Assembly (NCBI RefSeq): GCF_003860525.1
Contig: NZ_CP034161.1
Coordinates: 682,001-746,000, forward strand
Source: Epilithonimonas vandammei
GTDB lineage: Bacteria > Bacteroidota > Bacteroidia > Flavobacteriales > Weeksellaceae
Direction: 5' to 3'
Length of the DNA: 64,000 nt
The notes under the pieces are model-generated. The model was not told the DNA's origin. It searched no databases and saw nothing but the letters and a program-made list of their open reading frames with translations. A program made the position numbers and the translations under genes. Of the stretch, positions 7,119 through 15,907 are shown piece after piece. Positions within the stretch are counted from its first letter, which is position 1; each line of letters begins with the position of its first letter.

Positions 7119-9122
7119 ATGGTTAAAAAGATTTTCATTTTATCAGGACTTATCGGGTTTTTAGGGCTTTCGGCACAGAAAACCCACACTGTTGCACCAA
7201 AGGAAACGCCTTACGGGATTTCTAAACAATATGGTATCACTATTGATGAATTGTATCAATTGAATCCTTCTAAGAAAGAAGGCGGTCTTAAAATTGGCGA
7301 TGTAATTGTGGTTTCAAAAAGTGGAAGTTCAAAAACGACGACTTCAGCTTCAACGCCTGTTACTACAACTTCTGTAGCTAAAACAGGTAAAACAGGAACC
7401 ATTACTTTACAGCCAAAGCAAACCATCTACGGTATTACAAAACAATATCAGATTTCTGAGTCCGAACTTAGAAAACTGAATCCTGAATTGGATTCTCATA
7501 TGAAAATCGGTGACAAAATTACTTTGCCATTAGAGAATATTCAGAAATTTGGAGGTTCTGCACCTGCAACAGTTGTTCAAACGACAACAACGACTACGAC
7601 GGAAAAACCTGCGGAAGTAAAAACAGTAACTAAAACTGAAACCACTTCTTCCGACAAAGGTTTATACGTAGTTCAGGCAAAAGATAATTATTATAAAATC
7701 TCGAGACAATTCAACCTGACTCAAAAGCAGTTATTCGCTTTGAATCCGGGATTGGAAACCACAGGTTTGAAACCGGGTGAAGCCATCAGAGTTTCGGGAT
7801 CTGATTCTGCAGCGAGTTCTTCTAATTCTATCAAGGTTGAAGATAATTCTCAAAGCAATACAACTTCGGCTCCGGTTACAAAAACCACAACTCAGACAAC
7901 CGTTTCTGAGCCTGCGAAAACTCCAAATGCAATTTCTTCAGAAGATGATTATGTGACTTATACGGTTCAAAGTGGCGATACGATGTTCAGTATTATGAAC
8001 AGATTCAATGTTACGCTTGACCAGTTGATTAGCCTTAATCCAAATCTTTCCGATGGTTTGAAAGCAGGAATGACGTTGAAAATCAAGAAACAAGATCCGA
8101 CGTATTCTAAGAAAAACGGGGATGTTTTGAGTGTTGTTTTGATGTTGCCTTTCGGATACGATGCAAATGATGCCAAATACAGAACAATGTCTATTGATTT
8201 CTTGACAGGTGCGAAATTAGCTGCTGAAAGAAATGCAACCAACGGACAAAAACTAGACATCAAAGTTGTAGATGCGGGAAACGAAACGACTTTCAAAAAC
8301 AGTCTTTCTCAAATCAATCCAGATAATACAGATTTGATTGTTGGCCCGTTTTTTAAATCAAATGTTCTTGAAGTTCTTCGATTTGTGAATGACAAAAAGA
8401 TTCCCGTGGTTGCACCATTTGCTAACTCCGAAGATCTTTTTGATTATAGCAATTTGATAATCATTGAAACAGAGAATTCGGTTTATTCAGACAGAATTGT
8501 GAAAGAAGTGGGTCAGGTTTATCAGGATCAAAAAATCTATATCGTTGCAGATAATTCCAAAGCAAACGCCAACGCAATTAAAGCCGGGTTGGAAAAATCA
8601 TTGTCAAAACCTAATGTTGTTATTGTTAATTCTTCATCAGAAATTCAGCTGGAAAACAATATGATGACGGGACAATCGGTTCCTGTGATTGCTATTTTAG
8701 CTGATGATGACGAATCGGCAGGTGCAGCATTTGCATCAAAAGTGATTGCACTTGGAAAACAAACACAGGGCGTAAAAGCGTTCAGTATGTTCTACAGTCC
8801 AAGTTTTGAGAAAAATGTAGACGATCTTTCAAAAGCGAGTTTGGTTTATCTAATGGACAGAAAAATCAATTATGATGGAGATTTTGAAAAAGAAATTCTT
8901 GCAGCTTACAAAGGCAAATATTGTAAAACACCTTCAAAATATGCCGTAATCGGTTTTGATGTGATGAATGATATGCTGACGAGAGAAAACAAAAAAGGAG
9001 AAATTTTCAAACAAATCGGTAAATCTCAAACACAGCTGGCTACAAAATTCGAATTTGTGAAAGCAAAACCAAATGGCGCTTATATCAACAACGGTTACAG
9101 AGTTGTAAGATTGATGCAATAA
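7119..9122 (+). CDS. Four-LysM protein with a C-terminal type 1 periplasmic-binding-like domain
   Basis: The protein is 667 aa with a signal peptide ending at LSAQ (residue 20). Four LysM peptidoglycan-binding repeats lie at about 21-65, 93-136, 181-226 and 279-322, joined by Thr/Ser/Pro-rich linkers. Residues about 335-667 look like a type 1 periplasmic binding fold (Leu/Ile/Val-binding-protein-like), with VVLMLPFGYDAN at its start and VGPFFKSNVLEVL and VVAPFANSEDLF inside. It should sit in the periplasm bound to peptidoglycan; the ligand is unknown. It lies downstream of the toxin-antitoxin pair with a 60-base gap and is followed by about 200 bases with no gene. Confidence 0.85.
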   Translation: MVKKIFILSGLIGFLGLSAQKTHTVAPKETPYGISKQYGITIDELYQLNPSKKEGGLKIGDVIVVSKSGSSKTTTSASTPVTTTSVAKTGKTGTITLQPKQTIYGITKQYQISESELRKLNPELDSHMKIGDKITLPLENIQKFGGSAPATVVQTTTTTTTEKPAEVKTVTKTETTSSDKGLYVVQAKDNYYKISRQFNLTQKQLFALNPGLETTGLKPGEAIRVSGSDSAASSSNSIKVEDNSQSNTTSAPVTKTTTQTTVSEPAKTPNAISSEDDYVTYTVQSGDTMFSIMNRFNVTLDQLISLNPNLSDGLKAGMTLKIKKQDPTYSKKNGDVLSVVLMLPFGYDANDAKYRTMSIDFLTGAKLAAERNATNGQKLDIKVVDAGNETTFKNSLSQINPDNTDLIVGPFFKSNVLEVLRFVNDKKIPVVAPFANSEDLFDYSNLIIIETENSVYSDRIVKEVGQVYQDQKIYIVADNSKANANAIKAGLEKSLSKPNVVIVNSSSEIQLENNMMTGQSVPVIAILADDDESAGAAFASKVIALGKQTQGVKAFSMFYSPSFEKNVDDLSKASLVYLMDRKINYDGDFEKEILAAYKGKYCKTPSKYAVIGFDVMNDMLTRENKKGEIFKQIGKSQTQLATKFEFVKAKPNGAYINNGYRVVRLMQ

Positions 9123-9330
9123 TTATAATTGATGAGCGATGAATGATGATTGATTCATAATCCAACAATTTTCTAATGCAATCTTTGTTGAGTTTTACGC
9201 CTTTGTGAACTTAAAAACATTTAGTAGTTAAAAAAATCTTTGTGGACTTTGTGTTCCAAAAATTAATAATAAAATTTAAAACATTGATGATATAATCATT
9301 TATAATTCATCAATTATCATTTATAAATAT

Positions 9331-10206
9331 ATGAAAGCACTTGTATTTCCTGGGCAGGGTTCACAGTTTGTCGGGATGGGAAAAGAACTTTACGATTCCC
9401 GAAAAGACGTGAAAGACCTGATGGATTCTGCCAATGATATTCTTGGTTTTGATATCGTTTCCGTAATGTTCAACGGAACAGACGAAGACCTTAAAAAAAC
9501 CAGCGTAACTCAGCCTGCTATTTTCCTACACTCGGTTGCTGCTGTAAAAGTAGCGAATGGTTTGGGCGCAGAGATGGTTGCCGGACATTCTTTGGGCGAA
9601 TTTTCCGCATTGGTTGCTAACGGCGTTTTATCTTTCGAAGACGGATTGAAATTGGTTTCCGAAAGAGCACAGGCAATGCAGATGGCTTGCGATATCAACC
9701 CAAGTTCTATGGCTGCAATTCTTGGTTTGGAAGATGCCAAAGTTGAAGAAATCTGTGCAGAAATCGAAGGAATTGTAGTTCCTGCAAATTATAACTGTCC
9801 CGGACAATTGGTGATTTCTGGCGAAACAGCAGCTGTTGAGAAAGCTTGTGAAGCTTTGAAAGCGGCTGGTGCAAAAAGAGCTTTATTACTACCTGTAAAT
9901 GGAGCTTTCCATTCACCATTGATGATGCCTGCTCAAGAAAGATTGGCAGCAGCGATAGAGAAAACCAAATTCCGTAAAGCAACAATTCCGGTTTACCAGA
10001 ACATCACAACTACCGCAGTTTCTGACCCGGAAGAAATCAAGAAAAATTTGATTGCTCAGTTGACTGGTCCTGTAAAATGGACTCAAAGTGTGCAAAATAT
10101 GATAAAAGACGGTGCGACTAATTTTATAGAAGTTGGACCTGGAAAAACACTTCAAGGTTTGATTAAAAAAATTAATCCTGAAGTAAGTGTTGCATCTGCA
10201 ATATAA
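9331..10206 (+). CDS. fabD: [Acyl-carrier-protein] S-malonyltransferase
   Basis: FabD loads malonyl groups from malonyl-CoA onto acyl carrier protein in fatty-acid synthesis. The 291-aa protein has the N-terminal FPGQGSQ, the nucleophile motif GHSLGE with Ser87, the carboxylate-binding Arg112 in SERAQAM, and the catalytic His194 in GAFHSPLM, all in the usual order and spacing. Length is typical. It is followed after 11 bases by a GHMP kinase and is probably co-transcribed with it. The 208 bases before it hold only an AT-rich spacer with CTTTGTG-type words and no clear promoter. Confidence 0.97.
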   Translation: MKALVFPGQGSQFVGMGKELYDSRKDVKDLMDSANDILGFDIVSVMFNGTDEDLKKTSVTQPAIFLHSVAAVKVANGLGAEMVAGHSLGEFSALVANGVLSFEDGLKLVSERAQAMQMACDINPSSMAAILGLEDAKVEEICAEIEGIVVPANYNCPGQLVISGETAAVEKACEALKAAGAKRALLLPVNGAFHSPLMMPAQERLAAAIEKTKFRKATIPVYQNITTTAVSDPEEIKKNLIAQLTGPVKWTQSVQNMIKDGATNFIEVGPGKTLQGLIKKINPEVSVASAI

Positions 10207-10217
10207 ATAATCAACAA

Positions 10218-11120
10218 ATGAGCAGGATATTTTCACCGGGCAAGTTAATGCTTACCTCAGAATATGTTGCTGTTGATGGCGCTCTTGTTCTAGCTATTCC
10301 AACGAAGCTGGGACAAGAGCTTTTTTATACAGAGAATGAAAACCAAAAGTCATTAATTTTTTGGGAAGCTTATCATCAGAATCAATTATGGTTAAAGGCT
10401 ACAATTGATTATAATAATTGGAAAATCATTGAAACCAATGATTTCAAAGCTTCGGAATTCATTCTGAAAACGCTCAAAAATGTTCAGAATCTTTCTGAAA
10501 TTAAACTAAAAAATGATACTTCTTATCACGTCAAAACCAATCTTCAGTTTCCTTCAGATTTTGGATTAGGAAGCAGTTCTACCTTGATGAATAATCTTGC
10601 AGAATGGGCAAATATCGACCCTTTTATTCTTAATGAAATCAGTTTAGGAGGAAGTGGTTATGATGTTGCGGTTGCCAAAGAAAAATCTGCAGTTCTTTAT
10701 AGCCGTTTTCCTGAAAGAGTTTATGAAACGATTGATTTTCAACCGAATTTCAAAGATGAATTAATCTTTATTCATCTCAATCAAAAGCAAGATACGAGAG
10801 AAGGAATTTCTCATTACAAGTCCAAGCCGACTTCAACGGAATTAATCAATGACTATTCTAAATTAACCAAAAAGATTGTCAATAGTCAAAATTTGGAAGA
10901 ATTTTCAGAATTAATGACAATTCACGAGCAAAAACTGTCCGATTTTCTCGCAACTCCAACGGTGAAAGAAAAATATTTCCAAGATTGTCCAAGTTTTGTC
11001 AAAAGTTTGGGAGCTTGGGGAGGAGATTTCGTTCTTGCATCCAAATTTGGAGATTATCAAGACTATTTCAAACAGCGTGGTTTTCCCAAAATATTTTCTT
11101 GGAAAGATTTAATCAGTTGA
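10218..11120 (+). CDS. GYDIA family GHMP kinase
   Basis: This 300-aa protein is related to GHMP small-molecule kinases (mevalonate and homoserine kinase type). The N-terminus FSPGKLMLTSEYVAVDGA matches GHMP motif 1; FGLGSSST at about residues 114-121 is the phosphate-binding loop; SGYDVA at about 148 gives the subfamily its name; WGGDFVLAS near 268 is the C-terminal motif. The substrate of the GYDIA subfamily is not known to me; a link to isoprenoid precursor synthesis is possible. It follows fabD closely. Confidence 0.88.
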   Translation: MSRIFSPGKLMLTSEYVAVDGALVLAIPTKLGQELFYTENENQKSLIFWEAYHQNQLWLKATIDYNNWKIIETNDFKASEFILKTLKNVQNLSEIKLKNDTSYHVKTNLQFPSDFGLGSSSTLMNNLAEWANIDPFILNEISLGGSGYDVAVAKEKSAVLYSRFPERVYETIDFQPNFKDELIFIHLNQKQDTREGISHYKSKPTSTELINDYSKLTKKIVNSQNLEEFSELMTIHEQKLSDFLATPTVKEKYFQDCPSFVKSLGAWGGDFVLASKFGDYQDYFKQRGFPKIFSWKDLIS

Positions 11121-11175
11121 TTATCAATTAATTATAAATTTTATTTAAACTGATGAATGTCAGTTTATAAATGCA

Positions 11176-11204
11176 TTGATAATTCGTTGATATTTTTACA
11201 TTTG
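11176..11204 (+). promoter_or_regulatory. Predicted promoter of pckA
   Basis: TTG (11176-11178) and TACATTTG (11197-11204) are separated by 18 bases, matching the Bacteroidota sigma-ABfr pattern. The -7 box ends 33 bases before the pckA start codon. Confidence 0.6.
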
Positions 11205-11237
11205 TCGCAACACCCTTAATCTTCAAAAAAATTAAAA

Positions 11238-12851
11238 ATGGACAAGTTAAAATCTTATCTTGAACGTCAAGGTATTTTCAATCCGAAAGAGATTATCCAC
11301 AATCCTACTTACGAAGAAATTTTTCAAGCAGAGATGGATCCCAATAATTCCGGATTTGCTAAAGGCGTTTTGACAAAGTCGGGAGCTGTGGCTGTAAAAA
11401 CAGGAATTTTTACCGGCAGGTCTCCAAAAGACAGATATATTGTAAAAGACAATATCACTCAGGATACGATTTGGTGGGACGGGAACATCAATCGTCCAAC
11501 TACAGTCGAAGTTTTTGATGAATTAAAAGACATTGTAACCAAAGACCTTTCCGGCGACAGAATCTATGTTATCGATACCTATTGTGGTTCGAACGAGGAT
11601 ACAAGACTGAAAGTACGGTTCGTGACAAAAGTGGCTTGGCAAGCTCATTTTGTGATGAATATGTTTATTCGTCCTTCTCATTACGATCTTCAAAATTATG
11701 GAGAACCAGATTTTGTAGTGATCAATTCTTCCGAATCTGTAAATCCAAATTGGGAAAAACACGGACTTAATTCTGAAGTGTTTGTAATGTTCGATTTGAC
11801 CAAGAAAATGCAGATTATCGGTGGAACTTGGTATGGAGGAGAAATGAAGAAAGGAATGTTCTCTATAATGAATTATTACCTTCCTCTGAAAGGGATGGCA
11901 TCTATGCACTGTTCCGCAAATGTTGGTGAGGACGGTGATGTGGCAGTTTTCTTTGGACTTTCCGGTACTGGAAAAACAACGCTTTCTGCAGACCCAAAAC
12001 GTTACCTAATTGGTGACGATGAGCACGGCTGGGATAACAACGGTGTTTTCAATTACGAAGGTGGTTGCTATGCAAAAGTGATTGACTTGAGCAAAGAAAA
12101 AGAACCAGATATCTATGGTGCAATCAGAAGGGATGCATTGCTGGAAAATGTGGTAACGGATGATGAAGGCAACGTAGATTATGCCGACGGTTCGATTACA
12201 GAAAATACAAGGGTTTCGTATCCGATTTACCACATCAGCAAAATCGTTTTACCTTCCAAGGCGGGTCACGCAAATAAGATCATTTATTTGTCAGCCGATG
12301 CATTCGGGGTTTTGCCTCCGGTTTCTATATTGACGGATAAACAGGCGCAGTATCACTTCCTTTGTGGCTATACATCAAAATTAGCAGGAACAGAGCTTGG
12401 AATCACAGAACCGACTCCTTCTTTTTCACCGGCATTCGGAGAAGCATTTTTGACACTTCATCCAACTATGTATTCCAAAACATTAATAGGGAAAATGAAG
12501 GAACACGGAGCAAAAGCATATTTGGTAAACACAGGTTGGAACGGAACAGGAAAGAGAATTTCCCTGAAAGATACAAGAGCGATTATCGATGCAATTATTG
12601 ATGGAAGTATTGATAAAGCTGATACGAACAAAGTTCCTGTAATGAATTTGGAATTCCCGGTTGCATTACCAAATGTTTCAGACAACATCCTTGATCCAAG
12701 AAATACTTATGAAAATAATTCTGATTGGGAAGTGAAAGCTAAAGATTTGGCTGCAAGATATATCAAGTATTTTGAACAGTTTACAGATAATGATGAAGCT
12801 CTGGAATTGGTTTCTTCGGGACCAGTTTTGTCTGAGGTGCATCAGGATTAA
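11238..12851 (+). CDS. pckA: Phosphoenolpyruvate carboxykinase (ATP)
   Basis: The enzyme converts oxaloacetate and ATP to phosphoenolpyruvate, the entry step of gluconeogenesis. The 537-aa protein has the substrate-binding TGRSPKD (about residues 58-64), the kinase loop [11 protein letters not shown] at about 240-250 and the metal-binding GDDEHGWD just after it, all diagnostic for ATP-dependent PckA. Length is normal. It has its own promoter candidate and a strong terminator, so it is probably a single-gene transcript. Confidence 0.98.
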   Translation: MDKLKSYLERQGIFNPKEIIHNPTYEEIFQAEMDPNNSGFAKGVLTKSGAVAVKTGIFTGRSPKDRYIVKDNITQDTIWWDGNINRPTTVEVFDELKDIVTKDLSGDRIYVIDTYCGSNEDTRLKVRFVTKVAWQAHFVMNMFIRPSHYDLQNYGEPDFVVINSSESVNPNWEKHGLNSEVFVMFDLTKKMQIIGGTWYGGEMKKGMFSIMNYYLPLKGMASMHCSANVGEDGDVAVFFGLSGTGKTTLSADPKRYLIGDDEHGWDNNGVFNYEGGCYAKVIDLSKEKEPDIYGAIRRDALLENVVTDDEGNVDYADGSITENTRVSYPIYHISKIVLPSKAGHANKIIYLSADAFGVLPPVSILTDKQAQYHFLCGYTSKLAGTELGITEPTPSFSPAFGEAFLTLHPTMYSKTLIGKMKEHGAKAYLVNTGWNGTGKRISLKDTRAIIDAIIDGSIDKADTNKVPVMNLEFPVALPNVSDNILDPRNTYENNSDWEVKAKDLAARYIKYFEQFTDNDEALELVSSGPVLSEVHQD

Positions 12852-12860
12852 AAATTAGAA

Positions 12861-12897
12861 AAAAAATAATTCCGGAAATTTTCCGGAATTATTTTTT
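12861..12897. terminator. Strong hairpin terminator after pckA
   Basis: A perfect 16-bp stem (AAAAAATAATTCCGGA with its complement) closes a 5-base loop, and the descending arm ends in six Ts. The symmetry and the opposing gene downstream mean it can serve both strands. Confidence 0.9.
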
Positions 12898-12955
12898 CAT
12901 CTATACCACTTGTCTTCTGTATCAGTTTATTTATTTAGTATATTTTTTCAAAGAC

Positions 12956-13411
12956 TTACTTTTTTCGATTTTTACAAATTAGAAATTTGCACAAATCTTC
13001 ATTTTCTAGATAATTGACTTGTGATGATACATATTCAAAATTATTATAAGGCAAATTGTTACTAGTTCTATATCTTATAATGTCATCAATAAAAAAATTT
13101 ATAATTTTTACATTAATTTCATCGATATTTTTTTTATTAAATTCTTTTATTCCTAGTAAATAAACATCTGTATATTCTTGTTTTGCCGAAAATAACTTTG
13201 GAATTTTTTGATGAACATCCATGAAAACTTTGTCACTTGTTACCATTATTATTAAAGGTCTTGAGTAGCTGTAACTTGAATTTACATAATGATAAGTAGA
13301 ATACTCCCGATTATCAATGTTTTTTACATAGTCGGTTGTTTCACAATTTATATTTTGTGAAAAGACTCCTAAAGATACTACAGAAGAAACCAGTATAAAT
13401 AAATTTTTCAT
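12956..13411 (-). CDS. Small exported protein; candidate immunity protein for the adjacent Tae4-like amidase
   Basis: The protein is 151 aa with a clear signal peptide (MKNLFILVSSVVSLGVFSQ) and no recognised domain. The mature part is a mix of helix and strand with two Cys near the C-terminus (CKFLIC). It lies 13 bases downstream of the predicted amidase lipoprotein on the same strand. Tae4 effectors are normally encoded next to periplasmic immunity proteins (Tai4), so an exported small protein in this place is the natural immunity candidate. I see no direct sequence match to Tai4, so the role is inferred from position and export only. Confidence 0.6.
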   Translation of the reverse strand: MKNLFILVSSVVSLGVFSQNINCETTDYVKNIDNREYSTYHYVNSSYSYSRPLIIMVTSDKVFMDVHQKIPKLFSAKQEYTDVYLLGIKEFNKKNIDEINVKIINFFIDDIIRYRTSNNLPYNNFEYVSSQVNYLENEDLCKFLICKNRKK

Positions 13412-13424
13412 TTTTTGTATTAAT

Positions 13425-15038
13425 CTAATTTAATTCCCAAAAGTCAATATATAAGATATCTCCATCAAAGAAATGACATCCAGCTTTGCAAGTTCCGTTT
13501 AGATATAGAATATCAGCGTGCCCCGATGCCCATTGGCTATTTGTTGGTGATACTAATGAATAAATTCCTTTTTTATTTTTAAATAAATTTGGAAAATTTT
13601 GTCCATTTACACCACCTTGTGATTTTGTGAAATTTTTGTGTTTCGGGTTAGTAGGATATACTCCGAAGGTCTTTCTCATCCAGGCATTAAGAGCTTTTGC
13701 ATTAAGGAAATAGTTTTTATTGTCAGCTCCTTTTAATGTTTGTCCTGGAATATTTGGAATAATAACACCCGAATAATTTAGAGCTCGTGATACTTTTAAA
13801 GCACAACCATTTCGAGTTTGTACAGGGTAATCGATTTGTGCCTGTGCGACAGCTCCTCCAACAACCCCATACATTTGTGCTGAACTTTCATTGGGATATG
13901 CTGATGAAAAGGCTGCCCAACTCGGTAAATTTTGTTGTGGAAATGTAAGATTAGGATCATCCCAATAAGAAGCATCATATTCTCCATCCTGTCCTTCACT
14001 TTCGCCCATAAACCAATTCTTAAACTGCTCCCAAGTTGTATTAGGATTAGCAGTAAAGAACCATGCTGCCCATTTTACAAATGCTGCATTTTTTTGTGTA
14101 TTATTTTTCCTCAGAAAGTCAGCAAGATTATTTGCAATATCTTTATTACTGTTCAGGAAATTTTTCTCACTCTCTGATAGTGCTAATGATGAATGGTATT
14201 GCGTCAAAATTGTATTGATGTACGAAGAAGGAACGTATACGGTAATAACTCCGCCGGCGCTTCCTCCACAGGCACTTACTGAAACCTTTTGGCTATAAAA
14301 AACCATCCAGCATTTCAGTTCTTTATTTATAGTTTCACAATGTAATAACCATACTCCGCCAGTACTTCCACCACCACTGGTTCCACCGCCGTCACCACCT
14401 GTGGTTCCACCGCCACCGCCAGATCCGGTACCTGTCCAGCCGCCTCCCGGTGTTCCGCCACCGTCAGTTCCTCCGGGACCATTGGGATTAACCGGGCAAT
14501 CCGGGCAAGGCTCTTGTGGGGTACAACCACTTTTTCCATTGACATAAGTAGAAGAAGTTTCTAAGTCTCCGCCAATATCATATGTACTTATAGTTCCTGA
14601 GAATGAAGTATAATCATCATTCCCGTTTAGCAACCATTCATCAGTTGGCTCATAAGCCAAAACCTTTGATTCTTGTATGATGCCTTCGCTGGCTTTCAAT
14701 TCAAGGTTATAGGTTGTTGTTTCTGAGTCTGATTTAGAAATAATTGGAAAGATATAATAGGTTTCTCCGTCTTTTTCAGTAGATATGATATAGTTGGTAT
14801 CAATCTCTCCAAAAGCTGTTTCCGTTTTTCCTTCGGAAGAATTTGTTTTCAAAGAAATCCGAAAATTATTTGTGCTGGATTGAAGTTCGTTAATTATACT
14901 TGGAATCGAGTTCTTTGATACTACATTAAATTTTTGTTGTGATATAGTATTTGTTTCTTCCGAATTGATGCTTTCGCTTCTGCATCCCAACATAATAATG
15001 GTCAATAAAGCAAACCATAGTAAATAGGTCTTTTTCAT
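13425..15038 (-). CDS. Predicted lipoprotein with Gly-rich linker and C-terminal Tae4-type peptidoglycan amidase domain
   Basis: The 537-aa protein starts with a lipoprotein signal (IIMLGC, lipid-Cys19). Residues 20-165 form an unrecognised N-terminal domain. A CTPQEPCPDCP segment and a long Gly/Thr linker (171-228) follow, then an Ala/Trp-rich helical region (281-345) with LSESEKNFLNSN and TTWEQFKNWF, a type of segment I associate with flavobacterial polymorphic toxins. The C-terminal 128 residues resemble type VI amidase effector Tae4: NGCALKVS with nucleophile candidate Cys412, GADNKNYF, KKGI, SGHAD with His507, and Cys517/Cys521 in TCKAGCHFF. Tae4 enzymes cut the D-Glu-mDAP bond of peptidoglycan. 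The Asp I recall between the two C-terminal Cys in enteric Tae4 is not present here. A candidate immunity gene follows and a regulator is divergent. Confidence 0.8.
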   Translation of the reverse strand: MKKTYLLWFALLTIIMLGCRSESINSEETNTISQQKFNVVSKNSIPSIINELQSSTNNFRISLKTNSSEGKTETAFGEIDTNYIISTEKDGETYYIFPIISKSDSETTTYNLELKASEGIIQESKVLAYEPTDEWLLNGNDDYTSFSGTISTYDIGGDLETSSTYVNGKSGCTPQEPCPDCPVNPNGPGGTDGGGTPGGGWTGTGSGGGGGTTGGDGGGTSGGGSTGGVWLLHCETINKELKCWMVFYSQKVSVSACGGSAGGVITVYVPSSYINTILTQYHSSLALSESEKNFLNSNKDIANNLADFLRKNNTQKNAAFVKWAAWFFTANPNTTWEQFKNWFMGESEGQDGEYDASYWDDPNLTFPQQNLPSWAAFSSAYPNESSAQMYGVVGGAVAQAQIDYPVQTRNGCALKVSRALNYSGVIIPNIPGQTLKGADNKNYFLNAKALNAWMRKTFGVYPTNPKHKNFTKSQGGVNGQNFPNLFKNKKGIYSLVSPTNSQWASGHADILYLNGTCKAGCHFFDGDILYIDFWELN

Positions 15039-15079
15039 CTTGTTTAGTTTTTTGTTTTAAAGTTAAAAAAATATTTTAG

Positions 15080-15140
15080 CTAAAGTATTCCTAAAAAAAT
15101 TGAAAGATAATAACTTTAGGAATATTTTTTATTACTTTAG
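15080..15140. promoter_or_regulatory. Nested palindromic operator candidate between the amidase and XRE genes
   Basis: Two perfect inverted repeats are nested in the divergent intergenic region: TATTCCTAAA (15086-15095) with TTTAGGAATA (15115-15124), and CTAAAGTA (15080-15087) with TACTTTAG (15133-15140). They cover the space where both divergent promoters should lie. The XRE protein is the obvious candidate binder. No confident -33/-7 pair was assigned because the repeats themselves are TA/TTT rich. Confidence 0.65.
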
Positions 15141-15157
15141 TGATTATTTTACACATT

Positions 15158-15526
15158 ATGGCAACATTAGGTACAAAGCTCAGGAAATTAAGAGATGATA
15201 AAAAGATGTCTCAGTCCCAAATTGAAGATATGCTGGGCATATCCCAATCCGCTTATAACAAATGGGAAGCAGATCAGACTAAACCAAATATCGATAATTT
15301 AGTAAAATTAGCAGAACTTCACGAAACGGATATTTACGATCTGTTAGGAGAAAAATCAATTATTCAAAATAATAATGACAAAGCAATTGGCAATATTCAA
15401 GGCAGTGTTACTATTAATCATACTTTTTCTGAAGAATTAATTAACAATATATTAAAAAATCAACAAGACATTTCAAAACTAATCGAATCTCAAAATAAAC
15501 TCATAGAAAATCTTTTGAAAAAATAA
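15158..15526 (+). CDS. XRE-family helix-turn-helix transcriptional regulator
   Basis: This is a 122-aa DNA-binding protein. Residues about 3-58 form a canonical HTH_3 domain (KLRKLRDDKKMSQSQIEDML, then ISQSAYNKWEADQTKPNIDN). The C-terminal part (75-122) is predicted to be helical (LINNILKNQQDISKLIESQN) and may mediate dimer formation. The ATG used here is preferred to an in-frame one 18 bases upstream, as it starts the HTH fold directly. It is transcribed divergently from the amidase lipoprotein across palindromic sites, so it probably controls itself and the toxin module. Its stop codon is followed in the same frame by an open 21-bp tandem repeat. Confidence 0.88.
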   Translation: MATLGTKLRKLRDDKKMSQSQIEDMLGISQSAYNKWEADQTKPNIDNLVKLAELHETDIYDLLGEKSIIQNNNDKAIGNIQGSVTINHTFSEELINNILKNQQDISKLIESQNKLIENLLKK

Positions 15527-15541
15527 AATAACCAGAGTCCG

Positions 15542-15793
15542 AAACCAATAAAGCACAATCACGAACCGACAAGACTAGGTCTCAACCGAACAAGGCACAG
15601 TCATGATCCAACAAGACATGGTTTCAATCGAACAAAGCATGGTTACGATCCAACAAGGCACGGTTTTAATCGAACAAGACACAGTCACAACCCAACAATG
15701 CATCGTCCCAATCGAACAATGCACAGTCCCAATCAAACAAGGCATGGTTTCAGCCAAACAAAACAAGGATTCAATAGAACAAAACTTAGGCAA
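15542..15793 (+). repeat. Twelve-unit 21-bp minisatellite downstream of the XRE gene
   Basis: Twelve head-to-tail units of exactly 21 bp run without a gap; the consensus core is AAYCGAACAAGGCAYRG. Because 21 is a multiple of three, frames stay open: in the XRE frame the units read as heptads of the type N-R-T-R-H-G-F, with no stop from the XRE terminator at 15524-15526 until 15815. Units diverge by point changes only, with no unique spacers. No start codon or signal supports a separate gene with confidence. The bases from 15794 to the next gene (15908) show nothing recognisable. Confidence 0.9.
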
Positions 15794-15907
15794 TTTCACA
15801 TAAGTTTCGTTTTGTAATAGTTTAAATAATTAATAATATATTCTTTAGATAACAAACTTCTGAATGTAAGTCTTTTATCTATTTTCTTTCATCTGCTTAG
15901 AAGATTT

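Noticed and set aside
15542..15793. Possible CRISPR array from regularly spaced similar units
   Set aside because: The 21-bp units are contiguous with no unique spacers and vary along their whole length; no cas genes are nearby. It is a minisatellite.
15575..15803. Two small ORFs on opposite strands over the minisatellite
   Set aside because: Both follow automatically from a period divisible by three. Neither has a signal, domain or convincing start, so they are not listed as genes.
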